From Anaerolineae bacterium (GTDB lineage Bacteria > Chloroflexota > Anaerolineae > 4572-78 > J111): a stretch of 39,931 nt of DNA. Below are positions 1 to 8,252 of this stretch, piece after piece. The DNA is taken from NCBI GenBank assembly GCA_016926805.1, contig JAFGNV010000143.1:1-39931 (forward strand), in the 5' to 3' direction. The translations under genes and the position numbers were made by a program. The first letter of the stretch is position 1, and every line of letters begins with the position of its first letter. The notes under the pieces were generated by a model. It made no database searches. It saw only the letters and a program-made list of their open reading frames with translations, and had not been told where the DNA came from.

Positions 1-78
1 AACAAGGTGCTGACCCTTGCTAAGCTAAATGTGTCAACAAGGTGCTGACCCTAAAACTGTCAACAAGGTGCTGACCCT
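1..78. repeat. Three direct copies of a 17-21 bp repeat
   Basis: The word AACAAGGTGCTGACCCT occurs at 1-17, 36-52 and 62-78. The last two copies share the longer form beginning TGTC at 32 and 58. Spacing is 35 and 26 bases, so this is not a regular tandem array, and the first copy is cut by the window edge. Short direct repeats starting TGTCAA resemble the multiple terminal repeats of IS21-family elements, but in this orientation an element would extend into the peptidase gene, where no transposase is present. A solo end or a genome-wide intergenic repeat fits equally well. Confidence 0.7.
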
Positions 79-84
79 TCTCTG

Positions 85-1935
85 TTAGGGATTATTTGCC
101 AAAAAACCGGCAACCACCTGCTGCAATTCAAGCCAATCAAACGTGCCGTCAATCACAATGAACAGGTTGTGGTGAACAAAGGTGGCCGTACTAAACGGCC
201 CCATCTCGTCGCTGAGGTCCAGCAGGTAGATCGGTTTGTTATTGACCAACCGTACATCATTCTTGGAATATCCTTGGGCTTCGACCCATTCGGTTACGCT
301 TGGGTAAGGCGAAGGACTCTGATAGATCAAAAGATAAGTGTCGGAATCAGAACCGCCATATTCCAGGGTAATGATCGGCTCGCCGCCTGGCGCATAATCC
401 GACGCAAATTCTCCCAGGTCGGGTAGGGCATGGCTGAACAGATGGGTCAGGGTGTAATCAGGTGGCAAATAACCGGCGGAGAGGGGGGAGAAGGGCACCT
501 CGTCGGCATCCAGGAGAGTACCTTCGTCCAGTAGATAAGCCCCTGGCTCGTGATAGATAGGGGGGATGTAGGGCTGGGGATCGTCGGGAACAGGTGGGGA
601 GGTGATCAACTGAAAGGCATTGGCGTCGGCCAGAGCGAGGGTGTAATTGGAAAAGCAACAATCAGTCTCGGCTTCAACCGGCGTGGTGTTGACGATTACC
701 AGGTAGAGCCGGTCAAACTTCGATACATCGATGAGGGTAGGGCCGCTAACGACCAGAGGCATTACCGTTGCCAATCCATTATCTAAACCAACCAGCCGCA
801 CTTGCCACTGAGCTTTTTCTGAACCCCGAAAATCCACCAAAATCGGCCCGTCACTTTTCAACCGAACGTAATCTGCGCCATATTGTTGCACCCCATCCTT
901 GGGGATAAGGGTGTCCATCTCGCCCGCATCGACCCGAACCGTTCCCTCTACATAGGGGCGCAAATAATCGTTGCCGTGGCTGTAGCAGTAGGGCGTGTTG
1001 GTGGGGCAATTTGATTTGGTCAGATTGGCAATGGCAAAATTGACCAGGACCTCGGTCAAGGTGGTACCCTGTTCGGCCAGGGTGGCCTCCAGAGCTGGTA
1101 GACCATCCTGGACGGCCATTTGTTCCCAGAGCCGCTGGATGGTTTGCGCGCCGCCGTGATGCTCGGCAATGTAGCGCAGCAATATCCAGCCGCCATACCA
1201 GCGGACATCCTGGTCATCGCGCCCGACGCTGAGAGGACACAAATCGGGGGCGGCCATGTAGTCAAGCAAATAACTCCTGGCATCGCCGATATGAGGATAG
1301 ACCTCATCTTCAACCCACACGGCGCTGGCCTCGTAAAGCCATTCGTAGGGGTCGATGTCGTCATAGGCGGCCTGGATAGCGTGGTGCAGTTCGTGGGCAA
1401 CGGTGGTCTGCATCGCCTCGAGGGGCGACAGGTCGCCGAGGTCATCGAGTTGGTAGTCATTGTCGAGACTCAGGTAGCCATAGGCCGAATTCGTCTCTGA
1501 GGCGATGGTGGCAGGATTATCGCCTACGTACCCTCCATACGTTTCCACATAACCAAACAAATCATTATGGTTTTGCAGGTAAACATCAAAGCGAGAGTCG
1601 CCACCTTCGCCTTTATCGGGCAGGGGCAAACGCCAGCCTTGCTGCTCGACTTCTTGCTGCCAGGAGAATTCCAGGGCTTCCGCCACCGCCTGCACAAAAT
1701 CGGGCAGGCCGTCATGGTCATCGTCCAGGGGCGAAACGGCGTCTTCGCCTTGCCGGGTGTAATGAATGAGAAAATGCCCGGTACCGTGCGACACGGTTGG
1801 CCCGCTTAAGACCGGGCGGGCTTGGGTTTTGGCCCGCTTGTGCCCGGGATCGGTTTGGTGAGGAGGGGTGAAGGCGAGAAGGCAGAAGGTTGAGAATAAT
1901 ATTAGAAGCGTAAATTTTTTTACCCAATGACCCAT
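85..1935 (-). CDS. Secreted metallopeptidase-like protein (MXAN_6640-type)
   Basis: This 616-residue protein starts with a short basic stretch and a hydrophobic segment (residues about 5-22), which looks like a Sec signal peptide. An acidic D-D-D-H-D-G-L-P-D segment at 71-79 looks like a calcium-binding loop. The zinc-peptidase motif HELHH is at 181-185, and a Glu at 202 in YEASA could be the third ligand, as in gluzincin-like enzymes. The rest is probably beta-rich and has no clear domain. Family knowledge points to the putative extracellular metalloproteases named after MXAN_6640; the substrate is unknown. The first ATG lacks a strong Shine-Dalgarno, and a GTG four codons later would also keep the signal peptide. 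It is monocistronic, and its stop lies 7 bases from the direct repeats at the window edge. Confidence 0.7.
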   Translation of the reverse strand: MGHWVKKFTLLILFSTFCLLAFTPPHQTDPGHKRAKTQARPVLSGPTVSHGTGHFLIHYTRQGEDAVSPLDDDHDGLPDFVQAVAEALEFSWQQEVEQQGWRLPLPDKGEGGDSRFDVYLQNHNDLFGYVETYGGYVGDNPATIASETNSAYGYLSLDNDYQLDDLGDLSPLEAMQTTVAHELHHAIQAAYDDIDPYEWLYEASAVWVEDEVYPHIGDARSYLLDYMAAPDLCPLSVGRDDQDVRWYGGWILLRYIAEHHGGAQTIQRLWEQMAVQDGLPALEATLAEQGTTLTEVLVNFAIANLTKSNCPTNTPYCYSHGNDYLRPYVEGTVRVDAGEMDTLIPKDGVQQYGADYVRLKSDGPILVDFRGSEKAQWQVRLVGLDNGLATVMPLVVSGPTLIDVSKFDRLYLVIVNTTPVEAETDCCFSNYTLALADANAFQLITSPPVPDDPQPYIPPIYHEPGAYLLDEGTLLDADEVPFSPLSAGYLPPDYTLTHLFSHALPDLGEFASDYAPGGEPIITLEYGGSDSDTYLLIYQSPSPYPSVTEWVEAQGYSKNDVRLVNNKPIYLLDLSDEMGPFSTATFVHHNLFIVIDGTFDWLELQQVVAGFLANNP

Positions 1936-2136
1936 GCAAACTCGTTATCCGAAAGATTCATGATTATTTTACCCTGTCTTGCCAGGAAAACAAAGGCAAA
2001 AGGTTTAGTTAAATCATTTCAGAAACCCGGCACCACAAATTACCCCCCATAAGTTTGTTTTCTATCTGGATAGGTGATATACTGCGGGCATAATTGCATA
2101 AATCAACCAAGTTGGTGAGGAGAAAGGTTCTACCCT
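1936..2136 (+). promoter_or_regulatory. Divergent spacer; extended -10 for the Tat-protein cassette
   Basis: The spacer separates the leftward peptidase from the rightward cassette. TGATATACT at 2075-2083 is an extended -10 with no convincing -35. It would start transcription about 45 bases before the ATG at 2137. A purine-rich GGTGAGGAGAAAGG (about 2114-2127) is the likely ribosome binding region. Confidence 0.45.
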
Positions 2137-2646
2137 ATGGGACAATTAGTTACCCAAAACAAAGCAGAGCCAGAAATATCTGTGCAGGAAAAGGCGGTAA
2201 ATTCTCGGCGACAATTGTTAAAGGTTTTGGCCGCTACCGGCGGCGCAGTAACAACTTCAGCCCTTTTGTCCGGTAATTGGATCAAACCGATAGTTGAGGT
2301 GGGATTGCTGCCGGCCCACGCCCAGGTATCGGCCTATGCCATCCAGGCCGATACTACAACCGAGCCTGGTTCAGGCCCCGCATGTTGGGTCGAGGGTATT
2401 GTTGCCACAGTTTCTCCCCCGATAGCCGGGGCAGAGTTGCGGATGACACCTCAAAAACTCTCTGGCCCGGATTCCGTTCCTGGCCCCTCTACTGCCACTA
2501 CTGATGGTTCAGGCGTAGCTAATTTTGGGGACCTGTACACCGAATTTGATGCAACGTTTAATCTGGTATTCAGCTTTGTCGATCAGGCCCAGTATGGACC
2601 GGCTACCACCAGTCGGGGGTCTTTTACTGGCTCTACAGCTTGTTAA
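2137..2646 (+). CDS. Tat-signal secreted protein, candidate substrate of the cassette
   Basis: The protein has 169 residues. A twin-arginine motif, SRRQLLK (about 23-29), is followed by a hydrophobic stretch and an A-x-A cleavage site in LPAHAQ near residue 63, so the mature part is about 105 residues and folds before export. The mature part is rich in Thr, Ser, Gly and Pro. It contains a T-D-G-S-G-V-A-N-F segment like those in transthyretin or carboxypeptidase-regulatory beta-sandwich domains. It has only two Cys, one in PACWVEG and one as the last residue, which could form a disulfide or serve as modification sites. The nucleotidyltransferase starts 24 bases after its stop, so the two are probably cotranscribed. 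I do not recognise a named family. The role as substrate of the neighbouring enzymes is inferred from position only. Confidence 0.7.
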   Translation: MGQLVTQNKAEPEISVQEKAVNSRRQLLKVLAATGGAVTTSALLSGNWIKPIVEVGLLPAHAQVSAYAIQADTTTEPGSGPACWVEGIVATVSPPIAGAELRMTPQKLSGPDSVPGPSTATTDGSGVANFGDLYTEFDATFNLVFSFVDQAQYGPATTSRGSFTGSTAC

Positions 2647-2670
2647 GGATCAAGCGTTCATCGTTTTGCC

Positions 2671-3825
2671 ATGTATCGTTTAATGGCCCTGGCTGCTCGG
2701 GCCAAATGCGCCGATCACCATTACCACCTGCTGGCCTGGGCCGCAGCGCAATTGGAAGAATGGGACGGTGTGCCAACCCGGGCCGAGGCAGAGGGCGTGG
2801 CCCCTCTACTTTATGTGCATTTGACCAGGGCAGGCGTGCCGCTGCCGCAAGCCGTCAAACGGAAGTTGCTGGGCCTCTACCTGCGCCACCGTCATGCGAA
2901 CCAAATTCGCGCAGCGGTTCTGGCCGACCTTCTGGCTGTTTATCAAGCCGCCGGTATTCCGGCGTTGGTGCTCAAGGGCGCGGCCCTGGCTCATCTGGTC
3001 TATCCAGAATCCGGCCTGCGCCCGTTTAGCGATATTGACCTGTTGGTGCCAAAGGCCAAAGCGATTCAGGCCCAAAGCTTGCTGGCCGACTTGGGCTTTC
3101 ACGCTCCTTTACCTCCCGGTGATGTTCTCCCCGGCAAACACCTGGCCGCGGCCACCCGCTTCACTGGCGGGATTTTGATCAGCGTGGAAGTTCACCACAA
3201 CCTGTTCAATACCCCTTCGCCGTTCTCGATGGAACTGGACGATTTGACCACGCCCCTGCGCGCTTTTTGCTTGCCCGGCGATGGGTCAGCAGCTTATACC
3301 CTGGGCGACGAGGAGATGTTGTGGCATTTGTGCCAGCACGGCACTGTGGTCAACGCCCTGTTTGCCACGCCGCGCCTCATCTGGCTGGCCGACATCGTTA
3401 GCCTGGCCGAACGTTATGCTACCGAGATTGACTGGCCCCGCCTGCAAACGCGTTACCCGCTTGTTCTCAATACGTTATCGTTGCTGCACACCATGACCCC
3501 CCTCTCTGACACCCTCTTGAACCGCGCCGCCCTAAAACCAGGCCGCGTCCCGCAGGGTTTAGGCAAGCCGTTTCGGGGTTGGCCCAACGCCTCGCTGTCC
3601 AGCCAACGGCCCAAAGGATACCGGCGTCTGTTGCTGGACACGTTTTTCCCGTCGGAGTGGTGGCTGCGATTGTATTATGGATTGGGCAGCATCCGCCCTG
3701 TATTTTGGTGTCGCTGGCTGCGCCATCCGCTGCGTATTATGGGCTGGAGCGCGCAACTGCTGTGGCAGCAGGTTAAGCAAGTGAGGTGGTTAGGCAACTC
3801 CAAAAAGAGAATTGGTCAAAATTAG
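2671..3825 (+). CDS. Nucleotidyltransferase family protein (NTP_transf_5-like)
   Basis: The protein has 384 residues. An LKGAALAHLVYP segment (about 101-112) followed by LRPFSDIDLLV (116-126) is the signature of the uncharacterised nucleotidyltransferases of Pfam NTP_transf_5. Asp121 and Asp123 are the expected metal-binding pair. Members of this family are often found in RiPP and lasso-peptide gene clusters, with PqqD-like and HPr-kinase-like proteins, and are thought to nucleotidylate a small molecule, peptide or protein. No substrate is known here. The C-terminal third is Trp/Arg-rich and may contact membrane. The start ATG is 24 bases after the Tat-protein gene. The 141-base gap to the PqqD gene begins with an inverted repeat that straddles this stop codon. 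Confidence 0.8.
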   Translation: MYRLMALAARAKCADHHYHLLAWAAAQLEEWDGVPTRAEAEGVAPLLYVHLTRAGVPLPQAVKRKLLGLYLRHRHANQIRAAVLADLLAVYQAAGIPALVLKGAALAHLVYPESGLRPFSDIDLLVPKAKAIQAQSLLADLGFHAPLPPGDVLPGKHLAAATRFTGGILISVEVHHNLFNTPSPFSMELDDLTTPLRAFCLPGDGSAAYTLGDEEMLWHLCQHGTVVNALFATPRLIWLADIVSLAERYATEIDWPRLQTRYPLVLNTLSLLHTMTPLSDTLLNRAALKPGRVPQGLGKPFRGWPNASLSSQRPKGYRRLLLDTFFPSEWWLRLYYGLGSIRPVFWCRWLRHPLRIMGWSAQLLWQQVKQVRWLGNSKKRIGQN

Positions 3826-3881
3826 ACTCATTGAATCCAAAAAGCCCATTCAATTGTAAGCCACTTTGGGGAGTTGCTTAA
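3790..3881. repeat. Nested inverted repeat across the end of the nucleotidyltransferase gene
   Basis: The outer arms TTAGGCAACTCC (3790-3801) and GGAGTTGCTTAA (3870-3881) pair over 12 positions with one G-U. An inner pair, ATTGAAT (3830-3836) and ATTCAAT (3848-3854), sits inside. The first arm is within the coding region, so the hairpin would form in the transcript between the nucleotidyltransferase and PqqD genes. It could set relative expression or mRNA stability. There is no T-run, so it is not a standard terminator. Confidence 0.5.
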
Positions 3882-3966
3882 GCTTTTCTACCTATTTGCC
3901 ATTGTTGAATATTGCAGGCTTCATCTGTTATGCATACTTGACTAATTTAATTCTTGGAAAAGCCTT

Positions 3967-4239
3967 ATGCTTTTATCACAAAAACCCCGCCCCAAACCGG
4001 ATTACCGGCTGGAACTGATGGACGGCGAATTGCTGTTGTATCACCCCGGCCAAACCAAGATTTTTTACTGCAACCCCACTGCCTCCCTCATCTGGCACCT
4101 GTGCGACGGCCAACGCACGGTAAAAGAGATCACCGCCCTGTTGCGCCAGGCATTCCCCGCTGCCGCCAGCGCCATTGCCGCCGACGTAGAAGCCACCTTG
4201 CAACAATTTGCCGCACATGGGGCCATTGAGTTTGAATAA
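3967..4239 (+). CDS. PqqD-like protein (RiPP recognition element fold)
   Basis: This 90-residue protein has the layout of PqqD: a beta-hairpin start (about 15-35, DGELLLYHPGQTKIFYCN), then the conserved N-x-x-A-x-x-I-W-x-L-C-D-G segment and a helical T-V-x-E-I region. In known systems PqqD-like domains bind the leader peptide of a RiPP precursor and present it to a modifying enzyme. Stand-alone PqqD proteins near HPr-kinase-like proteins occur in lasso-peptide and related loci. No radical SAM protein, asparagine-synthetase-like cyclase or transglutaminase-like protease is present here, so the partner may be the adjacent kinase or nucleotidyltransferase. The next gene starts inside its last codons, which suggests translational coupling. 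Confidence 0.8.
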   Translation: MLLSQKPRPKPDYRLELMDGELLLYHPGQTKIFYCNPTASLIWHLCDGQRTVKEITALLRQAFPAAASAIAADVEATLQQFAAHGAIEFE

Positions 4240-5104
4240 AAACACCGGCCAGACCCGTTTTGTCACCTTTGGCAGCAGCAGCGTGGCCGTCGTTTACCAC
4301 GGCAGCCGGGCGGCCTGGCTGGTTGACTTTTTGTATCGCCATGCGCCTGCCGAAGGCGATATTGCGCCCCATGTCACTTACCGCCTGGAGCCGGGCGACT
4401 GGCCGGGGCAGTTGAACTTGTATCGAGAAGACACTTTGCTCTACGCGGGGGAGGACGAGGCAATTTTGGCCGAATTGTTATTGGGCGAAACCTGCCGTGA
4501 GTTGGCCGGGTGGAGTTGCGGCGGGCTACTATTTCACGCGGGCGGGCTGGCCTGGCAAAACAAAGGCGTCATGCTGCCCGGCCCAATGAGCGCGGGCAAA
4601 ACCACCTTCACCGCCTGGCTGGTTGGCAAGGGCCTGGATTATTTAACCGACGAACTGGTTTTTGTGGCCGATAGTCTGAGTATCATCCAAACTTTCACCC
4701 GCCCCCTCAACCTCAAAAAACCATCCCGAAAGGTTTTGCAAAACCTGATTGACTTTGACAAATACCCGAACGATATCCTCAGCAGCCCTCATGCCGACCT
4801 GATTGCGCCCACCGTTTTGAATCCTGCCAACAGGTTGAGCGAACCTCCCCTAAAATTAATTATCTTTCCCCGCTATCAGCCGGATTCTGAGGGGGTGTGG
4901 CAGCCGCTCTCCAAAGCCCAAACCGGGCTGGCCTTGATGGAATGCCTGGTCAATGCCCGTAACCTGCCCGACCACGGTTTTGCCAAAATTACTCATCTGG
5001 CTAAAAGTGTGCCTGCTTACAAGGCCGGTTACGCCCATTTCGAACAGCTTCAGGCGCAAGTCGAGCGTATCCTGAAAGGATGGTCGGTTACGTTCTTAAA
5101 ATGA
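4217..5104 (+). CDS. HPr kinase/phosphorylase-like P-loop protein
   Basis: The protein has about 295 residues from ATG 4217; a TTG at 4208 in the same frame is an alternative. The gene overlaps the PqqD-like gene by 23 bases. A Walker A motif, GPMSAGKTT (122-130), follows a strand ending F-H-A-G-G. A downstream Y-L-T-D-E-L (142-147) corresponds to the acidic motif of HprK-type serine kinases. Homologues outside the Hpr system occur in peptide clusters, for example kinases that phosphorylate a lasso precursor. A substrate such as the Tat protein or a co-expressed peptide is an inference. No HPr or PTS gene is nearby, which argues against a carbon-control role. The cassette ends here without an obvious terminator. 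Confidence 0.75.
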   Translation: MGPLSLNKNTGQTRFVTFGSSSVAVVYHGSRAAWLVDFLYRHAPAEGDIAPHVTYRLEPGDWPGQLNLYREDTLLYAGEDEAILAELLLGETCRELAGWSCGGLLFHAGGLAWQNKGVMLPGPMSAGKTTFTAWLVGKGLDYLTDELVFVADSLSIIQTFTRPLNLKKPSRKVLQNLIDFDKYPNDILSSPHADLIAPTVLNPANRLSEPPLKLIIFPRYQPDSEGVWQPLSKAQTGLALMECLVNARNLPDHGFAKITHLAKSVPAYKAGYAHFEQLQAQVERILKGWSVTFLK

Positions 5105-5203
5105 AATTTGCTAATAATGTGACCGTTCTCAACGCCAACCCATCATCCTCCTGCCAGCGTGACCTGCTGCAACCTTTGTCCTATCACATGTAAGCCAATT
5201 ATT

Positions 5204-5212
5204 TGGTATAAT
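5204..5212 (+). promoter_or_regulatory. Extended -10 promoter element for the sensor kinase
   Basis: TGGTATAAT at 5204-5212 predicts transcription from about 5219. This supports ATG 5243 as the start of the kinase and excludes the upstream in-frame ATG at 5159. No good -35 box is visible. Confidence 0.5.
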
Positions 5213-5242
5213 AAAAAAACCAATGTAAGCACAGCAACCAAA

Positions 5243-7435
5243 ATGACACGCTTTATCCCCTCTCTTGTGTTAGTTGCCATCAGCTTGCTGTACCTGCTTA
5301 TAGCCGGCGCGGTAGCTGTCCGCCGAGGTTTTCGTGACCACACCATTCGGCTGTTACTGCTCTTTGTGACGGTTGCGGCGGGAAGCGAGTTGCTGTATGC
5401 CCTCTGGCAACTGCTGAGTGCACTGGTCCTCCTTGAAGGCCTTTTGGCCTTATTGCCCATTCAACTCGTCCTGCTCTTGGCCTTTCTTTATTTTCATTTA
5501 AGCCGGGCCTTCTTACGTTTACAGCAAACCGACCAGGACTGGTGGCGACTTGGCATCGCCTTGATGGTTGGCGTATTGCTGTTACAGGGGGTCTTGTTGG
5601 TAGTGATACCGTCCGACTTCCGCCTGGGCCGGTGGGACGTTCAATATCGACATCCGGCGCTTAGCATCTTAATCATCGGCTGGATGGTCTTCATCGGTGG
5701 AGTCGCGCTGCTAACCCTGCGCTCATATCGACCAGCGCCAGGCCCCTGGCACCGCAATCGACTCAAATACTGGTTATTGGGATTGTGCCTGCTGGTGGTG
5801 GCCGATGGATTGTTTTTTGCCGGGCATGGCCTGGTGGGGAGTACCGTCCGCCTGGCCGCGGTGCTGATTATGGTCTACGCGGTGGTGGTGCATCATCTCC
5901 TTGATATGAGCCAGATGATGCGCTATATCTTGAGCTATCTCATCATCACCTTTTTGACTCTCATCTTCTACCTGCTTGGCTTCATCTCAATGCAATACGT
6001 CTTTCAGGAAATTCTGGTGCTAAACTATGACCCGTTGGTGTCCACACTGGTAACGGCTCTGGTGCTGGCCGTTCTCTTTAATCCCCTGCTCAATCTGGTA
6101 CAGCGTGGCGTTGACCGCCTCATCCTGGGACGCAGTTACGATCCCAACTTGTTGATTAGAGAATACAGCGCCAGTATCAGCAACATTCTCAGTTTAAATC
6201 GACTGGCAGTGGTGATATTGCGCATGATCCGGCGGGCCATGGGTATTCAGCACGGTACCCTTTTTTTGGTGCACCCGCAAAAAGATAGTGATGGTCAGGA
6301 TTGTTATCATCTACAGGCGGTCAAACATCATGGCCGAAAACAGTCAAATCTTAATCCTCAAGGTGATTTACAAACGAATGGACTGGTCGCCACTTATCTG
6401 GGACAGGAACGGCGCCTTTTAACTCAATACGATTTAGATATGTTGCCTCGCTTTGCCCAGATACTCCCGGCCGAGCGAAGTTGGCTGGACGGTCTCGAGA
6501 TGGAAGTCTGCGTTCCCATCCACGCCAAGGATGAATGGATTGGCCTGTTGGCGTTAGGCCCCAAAACGTCTCGCCGACCCTATTTTGACAGTGACCTGAC
6601 TCTGCTGAGCACTCTGGCCGATCAGACCGCCGTGGCCCTGCAAAATGCCCGCCTGGTGCAAGATTTGGTCAAACTCAATAAAGACCTCAAACAGGCTTAC
6701 CAGGCATTGGACCAAGTGAACAGCCAATTGAAAGAACTGGACAATTTGAAATCAGCCTTCATTGGTATGATTACCCACGAACTGCGCAGCCCGCTCATTA
6801 ATATCGACTTTTCCATGCAACTGATTGAGCGGCAGGGACTGAGTCACCTGGTGCCCGACCAACGCGAACAACTGGCCCAACTCAAATCCAATATCCAATC
6901 TGCCAAACAGATGATCGACAACCTGGTCAACTTTGCCACCTTCCTCAGCAAACGCGGCGAACTCGACCTCACCCAGGTTAAGGTAGCCGCCATCGTTGAG
7001 GGGGCGTTGTTTATCAACAAACCCGCCGCCGACAAAAAACAGATTGCCCTCCATCTTGACCTTCCTCCCCATTTACCACCAGTATCCGGCGACCCGGAAC
7101 GGTTGATTGATGCCCTTCATCACCTGATGCATAATGCCATTAAATTTACCCCCCAAGGCGGTCAAATCTGGATTCGCTGCCGGATTCAGGATGATGCCTT
7201 GCGCTTTGAGGTGCAAGACACCGGCATTGGTATCCCCGCCGACAAACTGCCGACGCTATGGGAAGAATTTGCCCAGATGTCTGATCCAGTGTTGCGCGGC
7301 GTCGAAGGGTTGGGGTTGGGGTTGTCCCTGGTCCAATATGTGGCCCATGCCCATCACGGCGAGGTGTTCGCCCACAGCGAGGTAGGCGTGGGCAGTACAT
7401 TTGGCTTTCAGATACCGCTGAATGGGCAGGAGTGA
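5243..7435 (+). CDS. Membrane sensor histidine kinase with GAF domain
   Basis: The protein has 730 residues from ATG 5243. The first ~285 residues form eight or so hydrophobic segments, an uncharacterised multi-pass sensor region. A GAF domain spans about 305-470 and leads into a short coiled coil (475-505). The HisKA box MITHELRSPL places the phospho-acceptor at His512. The catalytic domain has an N box (LMHNAIKFT, 628-636), G1 (DTGIGIP, 659-665) and G2 (GLGLGLSLV, 689-697). No receiver domain or cognate response regulator is adjacent, so it is an orphan kinase here. The ligand could be a membrane-soluble or redox signal, but the sequence does not show which. It converges on the methyltransferase gene with 5 bases between them. 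Confidence 0.9.
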   Translation: MTRFIPSLVLVAISLLYLLIAGAVAVRRGFRDHTIRLLLLFVTVAAGSELLYALWQLLSALVLLEGLLALLPIQLVLLLAFLYFHLSRAFLRLQQTDQDWWRLGIALMVGVLLLQGVLLVVIPSDFRLGRWDVQYRHPALSILIIGWMVFIGGVALLTLRSYRPAPGPWHRNRLKYWLLGLCLLVVADGLFFAGHGLVGSTVRLAAVLIMVYAVVVHHLLDMSQMMRYILSYLIITFLTLIFYLLGFISMQYVFQEILVLNYDPLVSTLVTALVLAVLFNPLLNLVQRGVDRLILGRSYDPNLLIREYSASISNILSLNRLAVVILRMIRRAMGIQHGTLFLVHPQKDSDGQDCYHLQAVKHHGRKQSNLNPQGDLQTNGLVATYLGQERRLLTQYDLDMLPRFAQILPAERSWLDGLEMEVCVPIHAKDEWIGLLALGPKTSRRPYFDSDLTLLSTLADQTAVALQNARLVQDLVKLNKDLKQAYQALDQVNSQLKELDNLKSAFIGMITHELRSPLINIDFSMQLIERQGLSHLVPDQREQLAQLKSNIQSAKQMIDNLVNFATFLSKRGELDLTQVKVAAIVEGALFINKPAADKKQIALHLDLPPHLPPVSGDPERLIDALHHLMHNAIKFTPQGGQIWIRCRIQDDALRFEVQDTGIGIPADKLPTLWEEFAQMSDPVLRGVEGLGLGLSLVQYVAHAHHGEVFAHSEVGVGSTFGFQIPLNGQE

Positions 7436-7440
7436 AAGTT

Positions 7441-8160
7441 CTATTTTCTCCCCCCAAAAATCGCAAAAATCCCCAGCTTATAGTGACATTCTACATCTTT
7501 GAACCCGATACGGGTCAAGGCGTCCAACTGATTTTGCAGGGGGTCGAGCTTATTTTCGGGATTGGTCCTGGCCCGATTGGGGACATGGTCAAAAGCTTCC
7601 TTTAACTCCAATCTTGTTTGCCGGTCGATAATCCACTCCCGCCAAAACTCGTAATACCAATCCGTGTATGATGGGTTATTGGGGAACACAGTATCGATAT
7701 TCAAAAATGCCCCGCCCTCATTCAGATATGCGTAGATTTGCTCAAATAATCCTATCTTCGATGACCACGACAAATGGTGAATGGCAAACGCCGAAGCAAT
7801 GAAATCAAATGTGGGTAGACTATTCTCCCTGCCAATCAGCGCCTCAAATGTTGCCAGCACATACTGCAGTTTGGGAAATTGCCAAAAACGTAGCCGGGCC
7901 GCATCGAGCATGTCTTTGGAACCGTCCATCAAGGTCAGGTTGACCGAGTCATCCACCCGCAAAATCTGGTTGGCGATAGCACCGTCGCCACAACCCAGGT
8001 CGAGCATGCGTTTGGCCTGTCCAATCCCAATGAATTGCCGATAAAAAGAAACGAGCACTTTAAAAAGCATATCTCGCTCCTGAATGTAGTGGTCGGCATG
8101 GTCCCGATATTCTTGAGCATACTCTCGCTCCGACCACAGGGTTTCGTCGAATTCGGTCAT
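7441..8160 (-). CDS. Class I SAM-dependent methyltransferase
   Basis: The protein has 239 residues from ATG 8160, preceded by a GAGGAAG ribosome binding site. The AdoMet-binding motif I is MLDLGCGDGAI (about 52-62), followed by an acidic end of strand 2 (LTLMDGSKDML) and a motif with F-D-F-I-A-S-A-F-A-I-H-H-L, typical of small-molecule or quinone-type methyltransferases. An upstream in-frame ATG (8217) lies inside the hairpin terminator and gives a Trp/Phe-rich stretch unlike the family, so it was rejected. The substrate is unknown. The gene is alone on its strand, after the terminator of the mevalonate module. Confidence 0.85.
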   Translation of the reverse strand: MTEFDETLWSEREYAQEYRDHADHYIQERDMLFKVLVSFYRQFIGIGQAKRMLDLGCGDGAIANQILRVDDSVNLTLMDGSKDMLDAARLRFWQFPKLQYVLATFEALIGRENSLPTFDFIASAFAIHHLSWSSKIGLFEQIYAYLNEGGAFLNIDTVFPNNPSYTDWYYEFWREWIIDRQTRLELKEAFDHVPNRARTNPENKLDPLQNQLDALTRIGFKDVECHYKLGIFAIFGGRK

Positions 8161-8185
8161 TTTTTGGTTGCTTCCTCTTTTAGTC

Positions 8186-8228
8186 AAAAAATAAAAAACC
8201 CACCAGCAAGTGTTCACTGGCGGGTTTT
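8186..8228 (-). terminator. Hairpin terminator between the DUF35 gene and the methyltransferase
   Basis: On the minus strand an 11-bp stem (8217-8227 with 8196-8206, one G-U) with a 10-base loop is followed by a T-rich tail (8186-8195). It would end transcripts coming from the mevalonate module. It lies only about 25 bases before the methyltransferase start, so it could also act as an attenuator for that gene. Confidence 0.75.
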
Positions 8229-8252
8229 AGTAACCAAAGACAGACAATCAGT

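Noticed and set aside
5159..5242. Upstream in-frame ATG adding 28 residues to the sensor kinase
   Set aside because: It lies upstream of the -10 element at 5204-5212 and encodes a Cys-rich stretch unlike sensor kinases; ATG 5243 fits the promoter.
8161..8217. Longer methyltransferase start at 8217
   Set aside because: Those codons are the terminator hairpin itself; ATG 8160 has a ribosome binding site and a family-like N terminus.
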